The notes: a model not told the origin generated them from the sequence alone. A DNA stretch of 64,000 nucleotides from Pseudomonas taiwanensis (GCF_013393345.1 NZ_QJRF01000061.1:186001-250000); one strand, 5' to 3'; counted from the stretch's first letter, positions 42,922 through 51,902 are shown. Numbers and translations: made by a program.

Positions 42922-44087
42922 ACACGAACGAAAAAACGCAGTTCCACTTCGTCCGGCTCGATGGCGAAATCACCGGCGCAGACGAGAGTCCTCCAAAGGC
43001 CCGGGAACACCGCAGCCTCGCCATCAACCGTTCCTCGGTGAACAAGCTGATCGCCACACGGCAGAGTGCCAACACCGGTGATCCGCTGCCCTCTTCCCGC
43101 CCACCGCTGGCGGATCCAGACGCCAGGGAAGCCGCACCGTCCGTCCCGTTCCACAGCCACTCCCTGAGCGTGGATTTCAGCCTGCCGCCACCGACCACTG
43201 AAACCGCGATCGCAACAGAGCCCATGCCCAAAGCGGAGGAAGTGCGCGAAGAGGCACCAGGCGTGCAAGGTGTCGACGAGGAAGCCCGCCAGGAAGAGAC
43301 AGCGCTGCCCATCGCTTCCGAGCAGGAGCCGGTATCCGGGGACACCCCGGCACCCGAACCCGAACTGAGCATAGAAGCCGCCGACCTGCGGAGTTTCAGC
43401 GTCGAACTCGCAACGCAAGTCCACGCCGAGCCATCCGATGCGACAGCACTTATGACGGAGCAACCCGAGGAGGCGCCGGAGCTCGAATCCACCGTTCCAC
43501 CTTCCCTTGGCGGCGATGCGGACAATCTCCTGTACGACGTGCAGAACACCCTCGATTCGCTCGCGGACATGGCCAAGGGGCTCACCCAGCAGAAACTGGA
43601 CGCGCTGAAAAATCAGGAGGGTCTGGAGCAACGCAAGTTGCAACTGCAGGAGAAGGAGCGCCTCCTCGCCGACAAGGAGGAGCAATTGCGATTGCTGGAA
43701 GCGCGCCTGACGCGCGAAGTCGGCAATCTGGAGCGTAGCGCCGAAGACAACGCCCGAGCCCTGGCCGAGCGCAGTGCCGCGCTCAAATCCCTGGCCGAGA
43801 ACGTGGAAGCGCGGGACCGCAGCACTGCCCGGCTCGCCGACACCCTGCGCCACGAAAAGCAGCGCAATGACGAGTTGACCGAAGCCCTGCAGCGTCGCGG
43901 CGATACCCTGGACGAACGCGAAGCTGCGCTCGCCCGAAAGCAGGACGAACTGGCCGAGAAGCTCAAGCAATTGATCGCCGCCAAGGACCGCTTCCGCGCG
44001 CTGGTCAAGGCGTTCAACGAAACGGTGCAGTTCAACGACACTCTCAACGCCATCTCCAGCACCGCACTGGACGACAACCCGCACTGA
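42918..44087 (+). CDS. Proline/acid-rich coiled-coil protein of unknown function
   Basis: A 389-residue protein starting at GTG (NTNEKTQFHFVRLDGEI). Residues about 20-195 are low-complexity, acidic and rich in P, E and A, probably disordered. From about 208 to 370 it is a continuous heptad-rich coiled coil (LEQRKLQLQEKERLLADKEE, ALARKQDELAEKLKQLIAAK). The end FRALVKAFNETVQFNDTLNA is a short conserved-looking cap. No signal peptide or membrane helix. Coupled to the preceding small gene. The architecture suggests a scaffold or polar-organising protein; this is inference only. Confidence 0.8.
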   Translation: MNTNEKTQFHFVRLDGEITGADESPPKAREHRSLAINRSSVNKLIATRQSANTGDPLPSSRPPLADPDAREAAPSVPFHSHSLSVDFSLPPPTTETAIATEPMPKAEEVREEAPGVQGVDEEARQEETALPIASEQEPVSGDTPAPEPELSIEAADLRSFSVELATQVHAEPSDATALMTEQPEEAPELESTVPPSLGGDADNLLYDVQNTLDSLADMAKGLTQQKLDALKNQEGLEQRKLQLQEKERLLADKEEQLRLLEARLTREVGNLERSAEDNARALAERSAALKSLAENVEARDRSTARLADTLRHEKQRNDELTEALQRRGDTLDEREAALARKQDELAEKLKQLIAAKDRFRALVKAFNETVQFNDTLNAISSTALDDNPH

Positions 44088-44093
44088 CCCTCA

Positions 44094-44115
44094 ATCGCCC
44101 CCACTCGGGGGCGAT
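44094..44115 (+). terminator. Hairpin after the coiled-coil gene
   Basis: A perfect 9-bp stem (atcgccccc/gggggcgat) with a 4-nt loop seven bases after the stop, followed by ATCCTTTGG; a probable terminator with a weak T-tract. Confidence 0.55.
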
Positions 44116-44203
44116 ATCCTTTGGGGAGGCTCGAAGTCCTGGCCCAACGCACTTCGCCTTCTATAGTGGGTCCTATCAATCCCACATGACCCCCGAGGCC
44201 TCC

Positions 44204-44602
44204 ATGAGAACACTGCCCCTGATCCTCGCCGGCAGCCTGCTCGCCGCCTGTGCCGGCCAGCCCACCGAGCAGACGAGCCACCTGGAAGGTGAAGTCTTCT
44301 ACCTGCAACGCATCGCGCTGCCGCCCACCGCTACCCTCAGCGTCAGTCTGCAGGACGTTTCCCTCGCCGATGCGCCGGCGGTGGAACTGGCTCGCCAACA
44401 GGGGCCGATCCAGGGCCAGGTACCCCTCGCCTTTCGCCTCGACTACGACCCCGCCAAGGTCCAGCCCAACCACCGCTACGCCGTGAGCGCACGAATCGAA
44501 CTGGACGGCAGGTTGATGTTCATCAGCACCGAGCAGCACTCGGTTAAACTCGACGGCTCCGACCCGCAGCCACTGCGCATCAAGGTCGACCCGGTCCGCT
44601 GA
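44204..44602 (+). CDS. YbaY/YscW-family lipoprotein
   Basis: A 132-residue precursor with a lipoprotein signal (LILAGSLLAAC, lipid-bearing Cys near residue 15). The mature part is a beta-sandwich: LEGEVFYLQRIALPPTATLS, then VPLAFRLDYDPAKV and YAVSARIELDGRLMFIS, the pattern of YbaY-type lipoproteins related to the YscW pilotin. No type III secretion genes are present, so it is a stand-alone envelope lipoprotein. ATG at 44204 is chosen; six earlier codons would spoil the signal peptide start. Confidence 0.82.
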   Translation: MRTLPLILAGSLLAACAGQPTEQTSHLEGEVFYLQRIALPPTATLSVSLQDVSLADAPAVELARQQGPIQGQVPLAFRLDYDPAKVQPNHRYAVSARIELDGRLMFISTEQHSVKLDGSDPQPLRIKVDPVR

Positions 44603-44645
44603 CCCTCGAGGCGAACCGCCCCCAAATAGCCACAAGGATGCAGCC

Positions 44646-45323
44646 ATGATCCGCTTCGCCACCCTCTGCGCCGGCCTCGCCCTTTCCGCCAGTGCCTTTG
44701 CCCTGTCCATTGCCGATCTCAGCCAGTCGGATGCCAGCGGCGGCCTGAAGGATGCCTTGACCCAGGGTGCCAAGGTCGCCGTCCAGCAACTGGGCAAGCC
44801 GGGCGGTTTCGCCGACAACCCGGACGTCCGCATCGAGTTGCCGGGCAACCTCGGCAAGGCTGCCAAGACCATGAAGATGATGGGCATGGGCGCCCAGGTG
44901 GAACAGCTCGAAGACACGATGAACAAGGCCGCCGAGGCTGCGGTACCACAGGCCCAGGCGTTGCTGGTGGACGCCGTGAAGAAGATGACCGTGCAGGACG
45001 CCAAGGGCATCCTCAGCGGCCCGGACGATGCCGCTACCCAGTACCTGAACAAATCCAGCCGCGAGCAGCTGCGCGCCAAGTTCCTGCCCATCGTCAAGCA
45101 GGCCACCGACAAGGTTGGGCTGGCCCAGCAATACAACAGCTTCGCCGGCCAGGCCGCGAGCTTCGGCGTGGTGAATGCCAAGAGCGCCAATATCGAGAGC
45201 TACGTGACCGAGGAAGCCCTGGACGGCCTGTTCAAGATGATCGCGGAGCAGGAAGCCAGCATCCGCCAGAACCCGGCGGGTGCCGCCACTAGCCTGGCGA
45301 AGAAGGTGTTCGGGGCGCTTTGA
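44646..45323 (+). CDS. DUF4197 family periplasmic protein
   Basis: A 225-residue precursor with a signal peptide cleaved after SASAFA. The mature protein is alpha-helical and begins LSIADLSQSDASGGLKDAL; the segments GAKVAVQQLGKPGGFADNP and VTEEALDGLFKMIAEQEASI are typical of DUF4197. No cysteines suggest enzymatic activity. The function of the family is unknown. It is 43 bp after the lipoprotein gene, on the same strand, and followed by a good terminator, so the two may form an envelope operon. Confidence 0.85.
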   Translation: MIRFATLCAGLALSASAFALSIADLSQSDASGGLKDALTQGAKVAVQQLGKPGGFADNPDVRIELPGNLGKAAKTMKMMGMGAQVEQLEDTMNKAAEAAVPQAQALLVDAVKKMTVQDAKGILSGPDDAATQYLNKSSREQLRAKFLPIVKQATDKVGLAQQYNSFAGQAASFGVVNAKSANIESYVTEEALDGLFKMIAEQEASIRQNPAGAATSLAKKVFGAL

Positions 45324-45344
45324 GCGTCACAACGCTGTGAAGGA

Positions 45345-45371
45345 GCCCGGTTTTATTCCGGGCTTTTTTGT
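45345..45371 (+). terminator. Intrinsic terminator of the DUF4197 gene
   Basis: A 7-bp stem (agcccgg/ccgggct), 7-nt loop, then TTTTTT. The rest of the gap to 45576 contains a GC-rich imperfect palindrome (45494-45531) resembling the debris near 26.9 kb and no gene. Confidence 0.88.
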
Positions 45372-45576
45372 GGGGTCGGTTAGCAAGTTTTATCTTGGGC
45401 AGTTCAGTTCATTGCCGAGCGGGTTGCGGATTTCTGTTTCGCCTTCCCAGGCGAGTTTGGGCTTCAGGATTCCCTGGAATCGCCGGCGCGAGTCACCCCT
45501 CTCCTCTTCAGGGAGGGGGGCCGGGGGTGAGGGCGGTATCCACAGGCCTGGGCCCCGCAATGAGACCCGATGCCCC

Positions 45577-46734
45577 TCACCTCCCCACAACCTCCACCCG
45601 CTCCTCCCCCAACGCCTCATCCAGCCCCTGATGAAACCACCTCAGCGCCTGCTCGAAGCGCCCGTGCCAAAGCCGGTCACTGGCGCCGGCCTGGATTCCC
45701 GCCTGCACCCGCGCGGCCATGGCGAAGTCTTCCTCCAGCGCCGAATAGAGAATGGCGTTGTTCTTCTCGAAGTAGCGTTGCGCCTTCTCCGTTGCAGGTG
45801 CCTCCGGCAGCAAGGTATGCCCCAGTACACGGGTCGCCAACGGGCCATCGGGGAAGACGGTGGAAAAGTCGATGTGGTCAGGCTCCACCAACACCAGCGT
45901 ATTGGGCCAGAGGAAATACAGCAGGTTGCCGTGCTGTCGCAGGTTCCAGTCCTGCTCGGGCTGGTCGAGGATCTCCCGCAGGTTGCGCTTCACGTAGTAG
46001 TTGCGGATATGCCGGCCGAAACGCTCGAACAACCCCAGGTTCGGCCAGAACAGATGGTCGATGGTGGCCTGGTGTGCCTTGGTGACGTGGTAGTTCTCCA
46101 GGAAGGTGTCGATGGTCAGTTTCCAGTTCACCGGCCGGCGGATGTCCTGAGGATCGAAGAGCACATGATCGTCCAGGGCGAAGCTGTCGAAATCAGCCAG
46201 GATCTGCTCGCCGAAGAACGAGTCCATGTCCAGTGCCGGCCCCGGTGAATGCCGAGCCCAGACAGCGCCAAAACGCTCGGCCACCGGCACTTCGGTGAGA
46301 TTCAGGCAGGCACGGTCGATTCCCTCGAAGCCGTAGCCGTGGGGAATGCCGCGCAACTGGCCGTCGGGGTTGTAGGACCAGGCGTGGTAGGGGCAGACGA
46401 AGACCCGGTTGCGCCCGCACGCGTCGCCCACCAGTTGGGTCCCCCGGTGCTTGCAGACGTTGAGGAATGCGCGCAGCCGTCCCTGCTCGTCGCGGGTCAG
46501 CAGGAGCGGCGCCAGCAGATCACGGGTGATGAAGTGGCCGGCGGGAATTTCGCCGGAGCGGGCCACCAGCAGGGGCTCGCGACGCAGGACCTCGTCACGT
46601 TCGCGGCGGTAGCGGCGCTCGTCCAGGTACAGGTCCACGGGAAGCGATGATGGCGTCTCGACGCATTCGGACACGCCCTGTTCCACCAGGGCCAAGGTCC
46701 GTTTGAGCAAGTCCACCTGGGTCGCGTGCTGCAT
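45577..46734 (-). CDS. Rieske non-heme iron oxygenase, alpha-subunit type
   Basis: A 385-residue ring-hydroxylating-dioxygenase-like protein. The Rieske 2Fe-2S ligands are in CKHRGTQLVGDA (C-X-H) and CPYHAW (C-X2-H). The catalytic domain has the mononuclear iron motif FLENYHVTKAHQATI with two histidines, and a later acidic residue in LEEDFAMAARVQAG. The ATG at 46734 has GAGG five bases upstream; a GTG two codons earlier is possible. No reductase, ferredoxin or small subunit lies nearby, so the substrate and redox partner are unknown; quaternary-amine or aromatic substrates are possible. Confidence 0.88.
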   Translation of the reverse strand: MQHATQVDLLKRTLALVEQGVSECVETPSSLPVDLYLDERRYRRERDEVLRREPLLVARSGEIPAGHFITRDLLAPLLLTRDEQGRLRAFLNVCKHRGTQLVGDACGRNRVFVCPYHAWSYNPDGQLRGIPHGYGFEGIDRACLNLTEVPVAERFGAVWARHSPGPALDMDSFFGEQILADFDSFALDDHVLFDPQDIRRPVNWKLTIDTFLENYHVTKAHQATIDHLFWPNLGLFERFGRHIRNYYVKRNLREILDQPEQDWNLRQHGNLLYFLWPNTLVLVEPDHIDFSTVFPDGPLATRVLGHTLLPEAPATEKAQRYFEKNNAILYSALEEDFAMAARVQAGIQAGASDRLWHGRFEQALRWFHQGLDEALGEERVEVVGR

Positions 46735-46859
46735 GGGCACCTCGTCTTGTTGTCGGGGGCAGAGACAAGCCCGGCCAGTCTCTGCCCCCCGGCGATCGAC
46801 GCCAAGAGCCTGGGAAGAAGTGGCCTGATGATTGGCAGGATCGCCGGGGGAGGCCCATG

Positions 46860-46883
46860 AAAAAGGCCCCCGAAGGGGCCTTT
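46860..46883 (-). terminator. Intrinsic terminator of the mexJK-like operon
   Basis: A 9-bp stem (aaaggcccc/ggggccttt) which on the minus strand has a UUCG loop and ends in TTTTT, just after the RND gene stop. Confidence 0.88.
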
Positions 46884-46887
46884 GTCG

Positions 46888-49800
46888 TCAGAGGCTGGGC
46901 TGCGTACCTGGCACGGGTACCGTCCGGGTCTGCTCTGCCTCGGCCGGCTTGACGCGGAACCAGGCCGCATAGAGCGCGGGCAGGAACAGCAGGGTCAGGG
47001 CCGTGGCGACGATCAGTCCGCCCATGATGGCGACGGCCATCGGACCGAAGAACACGCTGCGCGACAGCGGGATCATCGCCAGCACCGCAGCCAGGGCGGT
47101 GAGCACAATGGGACGGAAGCGCCGCACCGTGGCTTCGATGATGGCGTGCCAGCGATCCAGACCCTGGGCGATGTCCTGCTCGATCTGGTCCACGAGGATC
47201 ACCGAGTTGCGCATGATCATCCCCGCCAGGGCGATGGTTCCGAGCATGGCGACGAAGCCGAAGGGCTGGCGGAACACCAGCAGGAAGAGGGTCACGCCGA
47301 TCAACCCCAGGGGCGCGGTGAGGAACACCATCGCCGAGCGCGAGAAACTCTTCAGTTGCAGCATCAGCAGGGTCAGCACGACCACGATGAACAGCGGCAT
47401 GCCGGCGTTCACTGACTTCTGCCCGCGCGCGGAGTCTTCCACCGTCCCGCCCACTTCCAGCAGGTAGCCGTCCGGCAACTCGGCGCGGATCGGGTCCAGC
47501 GTCGGCGAGATGTCCTTGACCAGGCCAGCCGGCAGCGACTTGTCATAGATATCGGCACGCACGGTGACAGTCGGCAGGCGATTGCGGTGCCAGATGATGC
47601 CTTCCTCGAAGCCGTATTCCAGGGTGGCGATCTGCGACAGCGGCACGCTACGGCCGTTGTCGGTGGGTATCGCCAGGCTCGGCAGCAAGGCCAATTCCTG
47701 ACGCTCGCGCACCGTGCCACGCAGGAGGATCTCGATCAGCTCGTTGTCCTCGCGGTACTGGCTCACCGGCGCGCCGGTCAGCGAGCTCTGCAGGAAGCGC
47801 GAGAGATCGGCGGTACTCACACCCATGGCACGCGCGCGGTCCTGGTCGATATTCAGGCGCACCACCTTGCTTGGCTCTTCCCAGTCCAGGTGCACATTCA
47901 CCACATGCGGGTTCTCGCGCACTTTGTCGGCCACCTTGCGGGCCAGGGCGCGGACTTCATCGATGTGCTCGCCAGATACGCGGAACTGCACCGGGTAACC
48001 CACTGGTGGACCGTTTTCCAGGCGCGAGATACGGCTGCGCAGCGTGGGGAATTCGTCGTTCAGCACCTGGATCAGCCAGCTGCGGATTTCTTCGCGCGAC
48101 TCGATGGATTTGGCCAGCACCACGAACTGGGCGAAGCTCGCCGCCGGCAGTTGCTGGTCCAGCGGCAGATAGAACCGCGGCGAACCGGTGCCGACATAAG
48201 CCACGTAGTTATCCACACCCGGATGCTCACGCAGGAGCTGCTCCAGGCGCTTCACCTCGACCTCGGTATTAGCCAGGGACGAACCCTCGCCCAGCTTGAG
48301 GTCGACCATCAGCTCCAGGCGTCCGGAAGACGGGAAGAACTGTTGGGGCACGAAACGGAACAGGGCGATGGAGGCAACGAAAGCCGCCAGGGTCAGCAGG
48401 ATCACTGTCTTGCGCCGCCGCACGCACCACTCCACCACGCGACGGACGCGCTGGTAGAAGGGCGTGCTGTACGGATCGTGGCCCTTGTCGCTGCCGCCAT
48501 GTTTCTTCGCGTGCAGCTTGGCAAGGTCAGGCAGCAGGCGGTCGCCCAGGTAGGGCACGAACATCACCGCGGCGATCCAGGACACCACGAGGGCGATGGT
48601 CACCACCTGGAAGATCGAGCGGGTGTATTCGCCGGTGCCGGATTGCGCCGTGGCGATGGGGAGGAAGCCGGCGGCGGTGATCAGCGTGCCGGTGAGCATG
48701 GGGAACGCGGTACTGCTCCAGGCATAGCTCGCCGCCTTCAGGCGGTCGTAGCCCTGTTCCATCTTGATGGCCATCATCTCCACCGCGATGATTGCGTCGT
48801 CCACCAACAAGCCAAGCGCGAGCACCAGGGCGCCAAGGGAAATCTTGTGCAGGCCGATGCCGAGGTAATACATGGTGGCGAAGGTCATCGCCAGCACCAG
48901 CGGAATGGACAGCGCCACCACCAGGCCGGTACGCAGGCCCAGGGAGAAGAAGCTCACCAGCAAGACGATGATCAGCGCCTCGGTGAGCACGCGAACGAAC
49001 TCGCCCACCCCGGTCTTCACCGCTGCCGGCTGGTCCGACACCTTGCGCAGCTGCATACCGGCCGGCAAGTCCTGTTGCAGGCGGGCAAACTCGCTTTCCA
49101 GCGCCTCGCCGAGCACCAGGATGTCGCCGCCGCCCTTCATGGACACCGCGAGACCGATGGCGTCCTCGCCCATGAAGCGCATGCGCGGCGCGGGCGGGTC
49201 ATTGAAGCCACGGCGGACGTCGGCGACATCGCCGATACGGAAAGTGCGGTCACCCACGCGGATGGGGAAGTCGCGGATTTCCTTCACGGAATCGAAACGG
49301 CCGGAAACCCTCAGTTGCACACGGTCGCTGGGGGTTTCGAAGAAGCCAGCGGCGGCCACCGCGTTCTGATCTTCCAGGGCTTGCTGGACGGCGGCGAGCG
49401 GCAACCCCAGGGTCGCCAGCTTGACGTTGGACAGTTCGATCCAGATCTTCTCGTCCTGCAGGCCGAGCAGCTCCACCTTGCCCACGTCCTTGACCCGCTG
49501 CAGTTGCAGCTGGATGCGGTCGGCATAGTCCTTGAGCACGGCGTAGTCGAAACCTTCACCGGTCAGCGCATAGATATTGCCGAAGGTGGTACCGAATTCG
49601 TCGTTGAAGAACGGCCCCTGGATGCCCGGCGGCAAGGTGTGGCGGATGTCGCTGATCTTCTTGCGGACCTGGTACCAGAGCTCGGGAATCTCGTTGGAGT
49701 GCATGGAGTCCCGCGCGATGAAGGTCACCTGCGACTCGCCGGGCCGGGAGAAGGAGATGATCTTGTCGTACTCGCCGGTCTCCATCAGCTTCTTCTCGAT

Positions 49801-50004
49801 GCGTTCGGTGACCTGACGGGACACTTCCTCGGCGCTGGCGCCCGGCCAGTTGGTGCGGACCACCATGGCCTTGAAGGTGAAGGGCGGGTCTTCGCTCTGC
49901 CCCAGCTTGGTGTAGGAAATGGCCCCGACGATGCCCAGCAGCAGCATGATGTAGAGGACGATCTGGCGGTTCTGCAGCGCCCAGGCGGATAGGTTGAAGT
50001 TCAC
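46888..50004 (-). CDS. mexK: RND multidrug efflux permease, MexK-like
   Basis: A 1038-residue proton-driven inner-membrane RND pump subunit. It has the N-terminal helix (IVLYIMLLLGIVGAISYTKL), two large periplasmic loops, and the TM4 proton-relay aspartates in LVLALGLLVDDAIIAVEM near residue 403, with twelve helices overall. The start is GTG, six bases after the mexJ stop, with AAGGAG overlapping that stop. Gene order with a divergent TetR gene matches P. aeruginosa mexL-mexJK, which exports triclosan and erythromycin and uses a separately encoded outer-membrane channel; none is encoded here either. Substrate range is inferred. Confidence 0.82.
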   Translation of the reverse strand: MNFNLSAWALQNRQIVLYIMLLLGIVGAISYTKLGQSEDPPFTFKAMVVRTNWPGASAEEVSRQVTERIEKKLMETGEYDKIISFSRPGESQVTFIARDSMHSNEIPELWYQVRKKISDIRHTLPPGIQGPFFNDEFGTTFGNIYALTGEGFDYAVLKDYADRIQLQLQRVKDVGKVELLGLQDEKIWIELSNVKLATLGLPLAAVQQALEDQNAVAAAGFFETPSDRVQLRVSGRFDSVKEIRDFPIRVGDRTFRIGDVADVRRGFNDPPAPRMRFMGEDAIGLAVSMKGGGDILVLGEALESEFARLQQDLPAGMQLRKVSDQPAAVKTGVGEFVRVLTEALIIVLLVSFFSLGLRTGLVVALSIPLVLAMTFATMYYLGIGLHKISLGALVLALGLLVDDAIIAVEMMAIKMEQGYDRLKAASYAWSSTAFPMLTGTLITAAGFLPIATAQSGTGEYTRSIFQVVTIALVVSWIAAVMFVPYLGDRLLPDLAKLHAKKHGGSDKGHDPYSTPFYQRVRRVVEWCVRRRKTVILLTLAAFVASIALFRFVPQQFFPSSGRLELMVDLKLGEGSSLANTEVEVKRLEQLLREHPGVDNYVAYVGTGSPRFYLPLDQQLPAASFAQFVVLAKSIESREEIRSWLIQVLNDEFPTLRSRISRLENGPPVGYPVQFRVSGEHIDEVRALARKVADKVRENPHVVNVHLDWEEPSKVVRLNIDQDRARAMGVSTADLSRFLQSSLTGAPVSQYREDNELIEILLRGTVRERQELALLPSLAIPTDNGRSVPLSQIATLEYGFEEGIIWHRNRLPTVTVRADIYDKSLPAGLVKDISPTLDPIRAELPDGYLLEVGGTVEDSARGQKSVNAGMPLFIVVVLTLLMLQLKSFSRSAMVFLTAPLGLIGVTLFLLVFRQPFGFVAMLGTIALAGMIMRNSVILVDQIEQDIAQGLDRWHAIIEATVRRFRPIVLTALAAVLAMIPLSRSVFFGPMAVAIMGGLIVATALTLLFLPALYAAWFRVKPAEAEQTRTVPVPGTQPSL

Positions 50005-50010
50005 GGCGCC

Positions 50011-51114
50011 TTACTCCTTGGCCAGCATCTTCACCGAACGATTGGCGCGGTCCACCGGCCGCACCTGCTGGCCTTCGCGCAGAACCTGCACGCCGGCGGC
50101 CACCACCCAGTCATCGGGCTGGAGGCCTTCAAGCACCGGCACGCGGTCCTCGCCGTAAGGGCCAACGCGCACCAGGCGGCGCTTCAGCGTGGAGTCCTTC
50201 GGATCGACTATCCAGACGTAAGGCTGGCCGGCCTCGGCGGTGAGCGCCGAAAGCGGTACGGAAAGCGGCACGGAGCCATTGCTGCGAATGAACACACGGG
50301 CGCTCTGGCCCAGCTCCGCCGGCGCCTTGCCATCGATGAAGGCGACCCGCGCAGCGAACGTGCGCGACTGCGAATCGGCGGCCGGAGCGAGCTCACGGAT
50401 TCGTGCCGGGAATCGTTGGCCAGGCAGCGACCAGAGCTCCACAGCAACGTCCTGCCCCACCTTGAAGCGATCGATGGCGTGCTCCGGCAGGCTGATCAGC
50501 ACTTCGCGCTCACCGTCGACAGCGAGGGTGAAGACCGTCTGTCCGGCGGCCACAACCTGCCCGACTTCGGCCCGGCGGGTGGCGATGACGCCGTCCTGGG
50601 ACGCACGCAGCACGGTGTAGGCAGCCTGGTTGCTGGCGACGTTGTGTTCGGCCTTGATCTGCTTCACCCGCGCTTCGCCCGCGCGGTACTGGTTCTCGAC
50701 GTTGTCGTACTGGGAGCGACTGATCATCTGACGGTCCAGCAGGGTGCGGTAGCGATCACGCTCGGCCCGCACCAGCTTGAGGTTCGCGTCGGCCGCAGCC
50801 ACCTGGGCGCGGCTGGCCTCCAGTTGCAGGCGCACGTCCTCCGGGTCGAGCTCGGCCAGGGCCTGATCCTTCTTCACCCGCTGCCCCACTTCCACCAGGC
50901 GCTTGGCGATCTTGCCGCCGATGCGGAAAGCCAGGTCCGGTTCGTAGCGCGAACGCACCTCGCCCGGGAAGGTATCCACCGCATCCGCAGCGGGCTCGGG
51001 CTGCACCACCATGGCCGGACGCACCACCTGTTGCACAGGCTCCCCATTACCGCAGGCCGTGATCAGAAGGGAGAGGGAAAGGGGCAAAGCGATGGGCAAG
51101 GCATGGCGAAACAT
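50011..51114 (-). CDS. mexJ: RND efflux periplasmic adaptor, MexJ-like lipoprotein
   Basis: Membrane fusion protein linking the RND pump to an outer-membrane channel. The 367-residue precursor has a lipobox LLITAC with C21 as the lipid-bearing residue. It then shows the barrel-sandwich and hairpin organisation: FPGEVRSRYEPDLAFRIGGK, an alpha-hairpin over about 100-165, VIATRRAEVGQVVAAGQTVF, and a C-terminal beta-barrel. The length equals my recollection of MexJ. The frame extends 36 codons upstream into mexL, but MFRHALPIALPL gives the only sensible signal peptide. Confidence 0.83.
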   Translation of the reverse strand: MFRHALPIALPLSLSLLITACGNGEPVQQVVRPAMVVQPEPAADAVDTFPGEVRSRYEPDLAFRIGGKIAKRLVEVGQRVKKDQALAELDPEDVRLQLEASRAQVAAADANLKLVRAERDRYRTLLDRQMISRSQYDNVENQYRAGEARVKQIKAEHNVASNQAAYTVLRASQDGVIATRRAEVGQVVAAGQTVFTLAVDGEREVLISLPEHAIDRFKVGQDVAVELWSLPGQRFPARIRELAPAADSQSRTFAARVAFIDGKAPAELGQSARVFIRSNGSVPLSVPLSALTAEAGQPYVWIVDPKDSTLKRRLVRVGPYGEDRVPVLEGLQPDDWVVAAGVQVLREGQQVRPVDRANRSVKMLAKE

Positions 51115-51150
51115 GATGAATGACCTTTCGCGAAGAGCAGCTGGAATATT

Positions 51151-51166
51151 TATACTGCTGGGTATA
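51151..51166. promoter_or_regulatory. Candidate MexL operator
   Basis: A perfect inverted repeat tatac-tgctgg-gtata in the middle of the 92-bp mexJ-mexL divergent gap, overlapping TATA-like hexamers on both strands. In P. aeruginosa MexL represses mexJK and its own gene from this intergenic region, so the palindrome is a natural binding site. The exact site is inferred. Confidence 0.55.
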
Positions 51167-51206
51167 GTAAAAATAGCAAACTCACCAGTCCAGTATTTAG
51201 AAAGAA

Positions 51207-51842
51207 ATGTCAGACAATTCATTTCCGACCAGCGGCCCAGGCCGCCCGAAAGATCCAGCGAAGAGAAAGGCCATTCTCGAAGCTGCGAAGAATCTTTTCC
51301 TACAAAAGGGCTACGACGGCAGCAGCATGGACGCCATCGCCGCCGAGGCCGGCGTGTCCAAGCTGACGGTCTACAGCCACTTCACCGACAAGGAGACGCT
51401 GTTCTCTGCCGCGGTGAAGGCCAAGTGCGAGGAGCAGCTACCAGAGCTGCTGTTCGAACTGCCGGCGGACGCCAGCATCCAGCACGTGCTGCTGAACATC
51501 GGCCGCAGCTTCCATCGGCTAATCAACAGCCGGGAATCCCTGGAGCTGCACCGGGTGATGGTGGCCATGGCCAACCAGGATCAGAAGCTGTCTCGAATGT
51601 TCTACGAGGCGGGGCCGCTGCAGATCCTGCAGGAAATGACCGGCCTGCTGGACCACGCCAACCAGGCGGGCAAGCTACGCATCGACCACCCACAGAACGC
51701 GGCCGAGCATTTCTTCTGCCTGATCAAGGGCGGGCACAACTTCCGCATGCTGATCGGCTGCGCCGCAGCGCTGGAGGGGGACGAAGCCGAAGAGCACGTC
51801 CAGGAAGTGGTGGAGCTGTTCATCAGGGCCTATGCACCCTGA
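51207..51842 (+). CDS. mexL: TetR-family repressor, MexL-like
   Basis: A 211-residue regulator. The N-terminal TetR DNA-binding domain runs from ILEAAKNLFLQKGYDGSSMD through AGVSKLTVYSHFTDKETLF (helix-turn-helix at about 40-60). The C-terminal ligand domain is helical (SFHRLINSRESLELHRVMVA). The SDNSFPTSGPGRPKDPAKR start is characteristic of MexL-type proteins. It is divergent from the efflux pair and probably represses both directions. Confidence 0.86.
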   Translation: MSDNSFPTSGPGRPKDPAKRKAILEAAKNLFLQKGYDGSSMDAIAAEAGVSKLTVYSHFTDKETLFSAAVKAKCEEQLPELLFELPADASIQHVLLNIGRSFHRLINSRESLELHRVMVAMANQDQKLSRMFYEAGPLQILQEMTGLLDHANQAGKLRIDHPQNAAEHFFCLIKGGHNFRMLIGCAAALEGDEAEEHVQEVVELFIRAYAP

Positions 51843-51866
51843 GCGATTGGCTGATGGGGTTCCGCA

Positions 51867-51893
51867 GGCCGGGCTGAGGTAAGCGGCCCGGCC
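51867..51893. terminator. Hairpin between convergent mexL and rsmJ
   Basis: A 7-bp GC stem (ggccggg/cccggcc) with a 13-nt loop in the 60-bp convergent gap; no T-tract, so only a possible terminator. Confidence 0.35.
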
Positions 51894-51902
51894 AACTGGC
51901 TG

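Noticed and set aside
44204-44602. Type III secretion pilotin
   Set aside because: The domain resembles YscW, but no secretion genes are in the window; a YbaY-type lipoprotein is the simpler call.
47587-49992. 801-codon plus-strand open frame opposite mexK
   Set aside because: Antisense shadow with Gln/His-rich low-complexity translation; the RND permease is the real gene.
51115-51222. 36-codon N-terminal extension of mexJ
   Set aside because: Would overlap mexL and the operator and bury the lipoprotein signal peptide.
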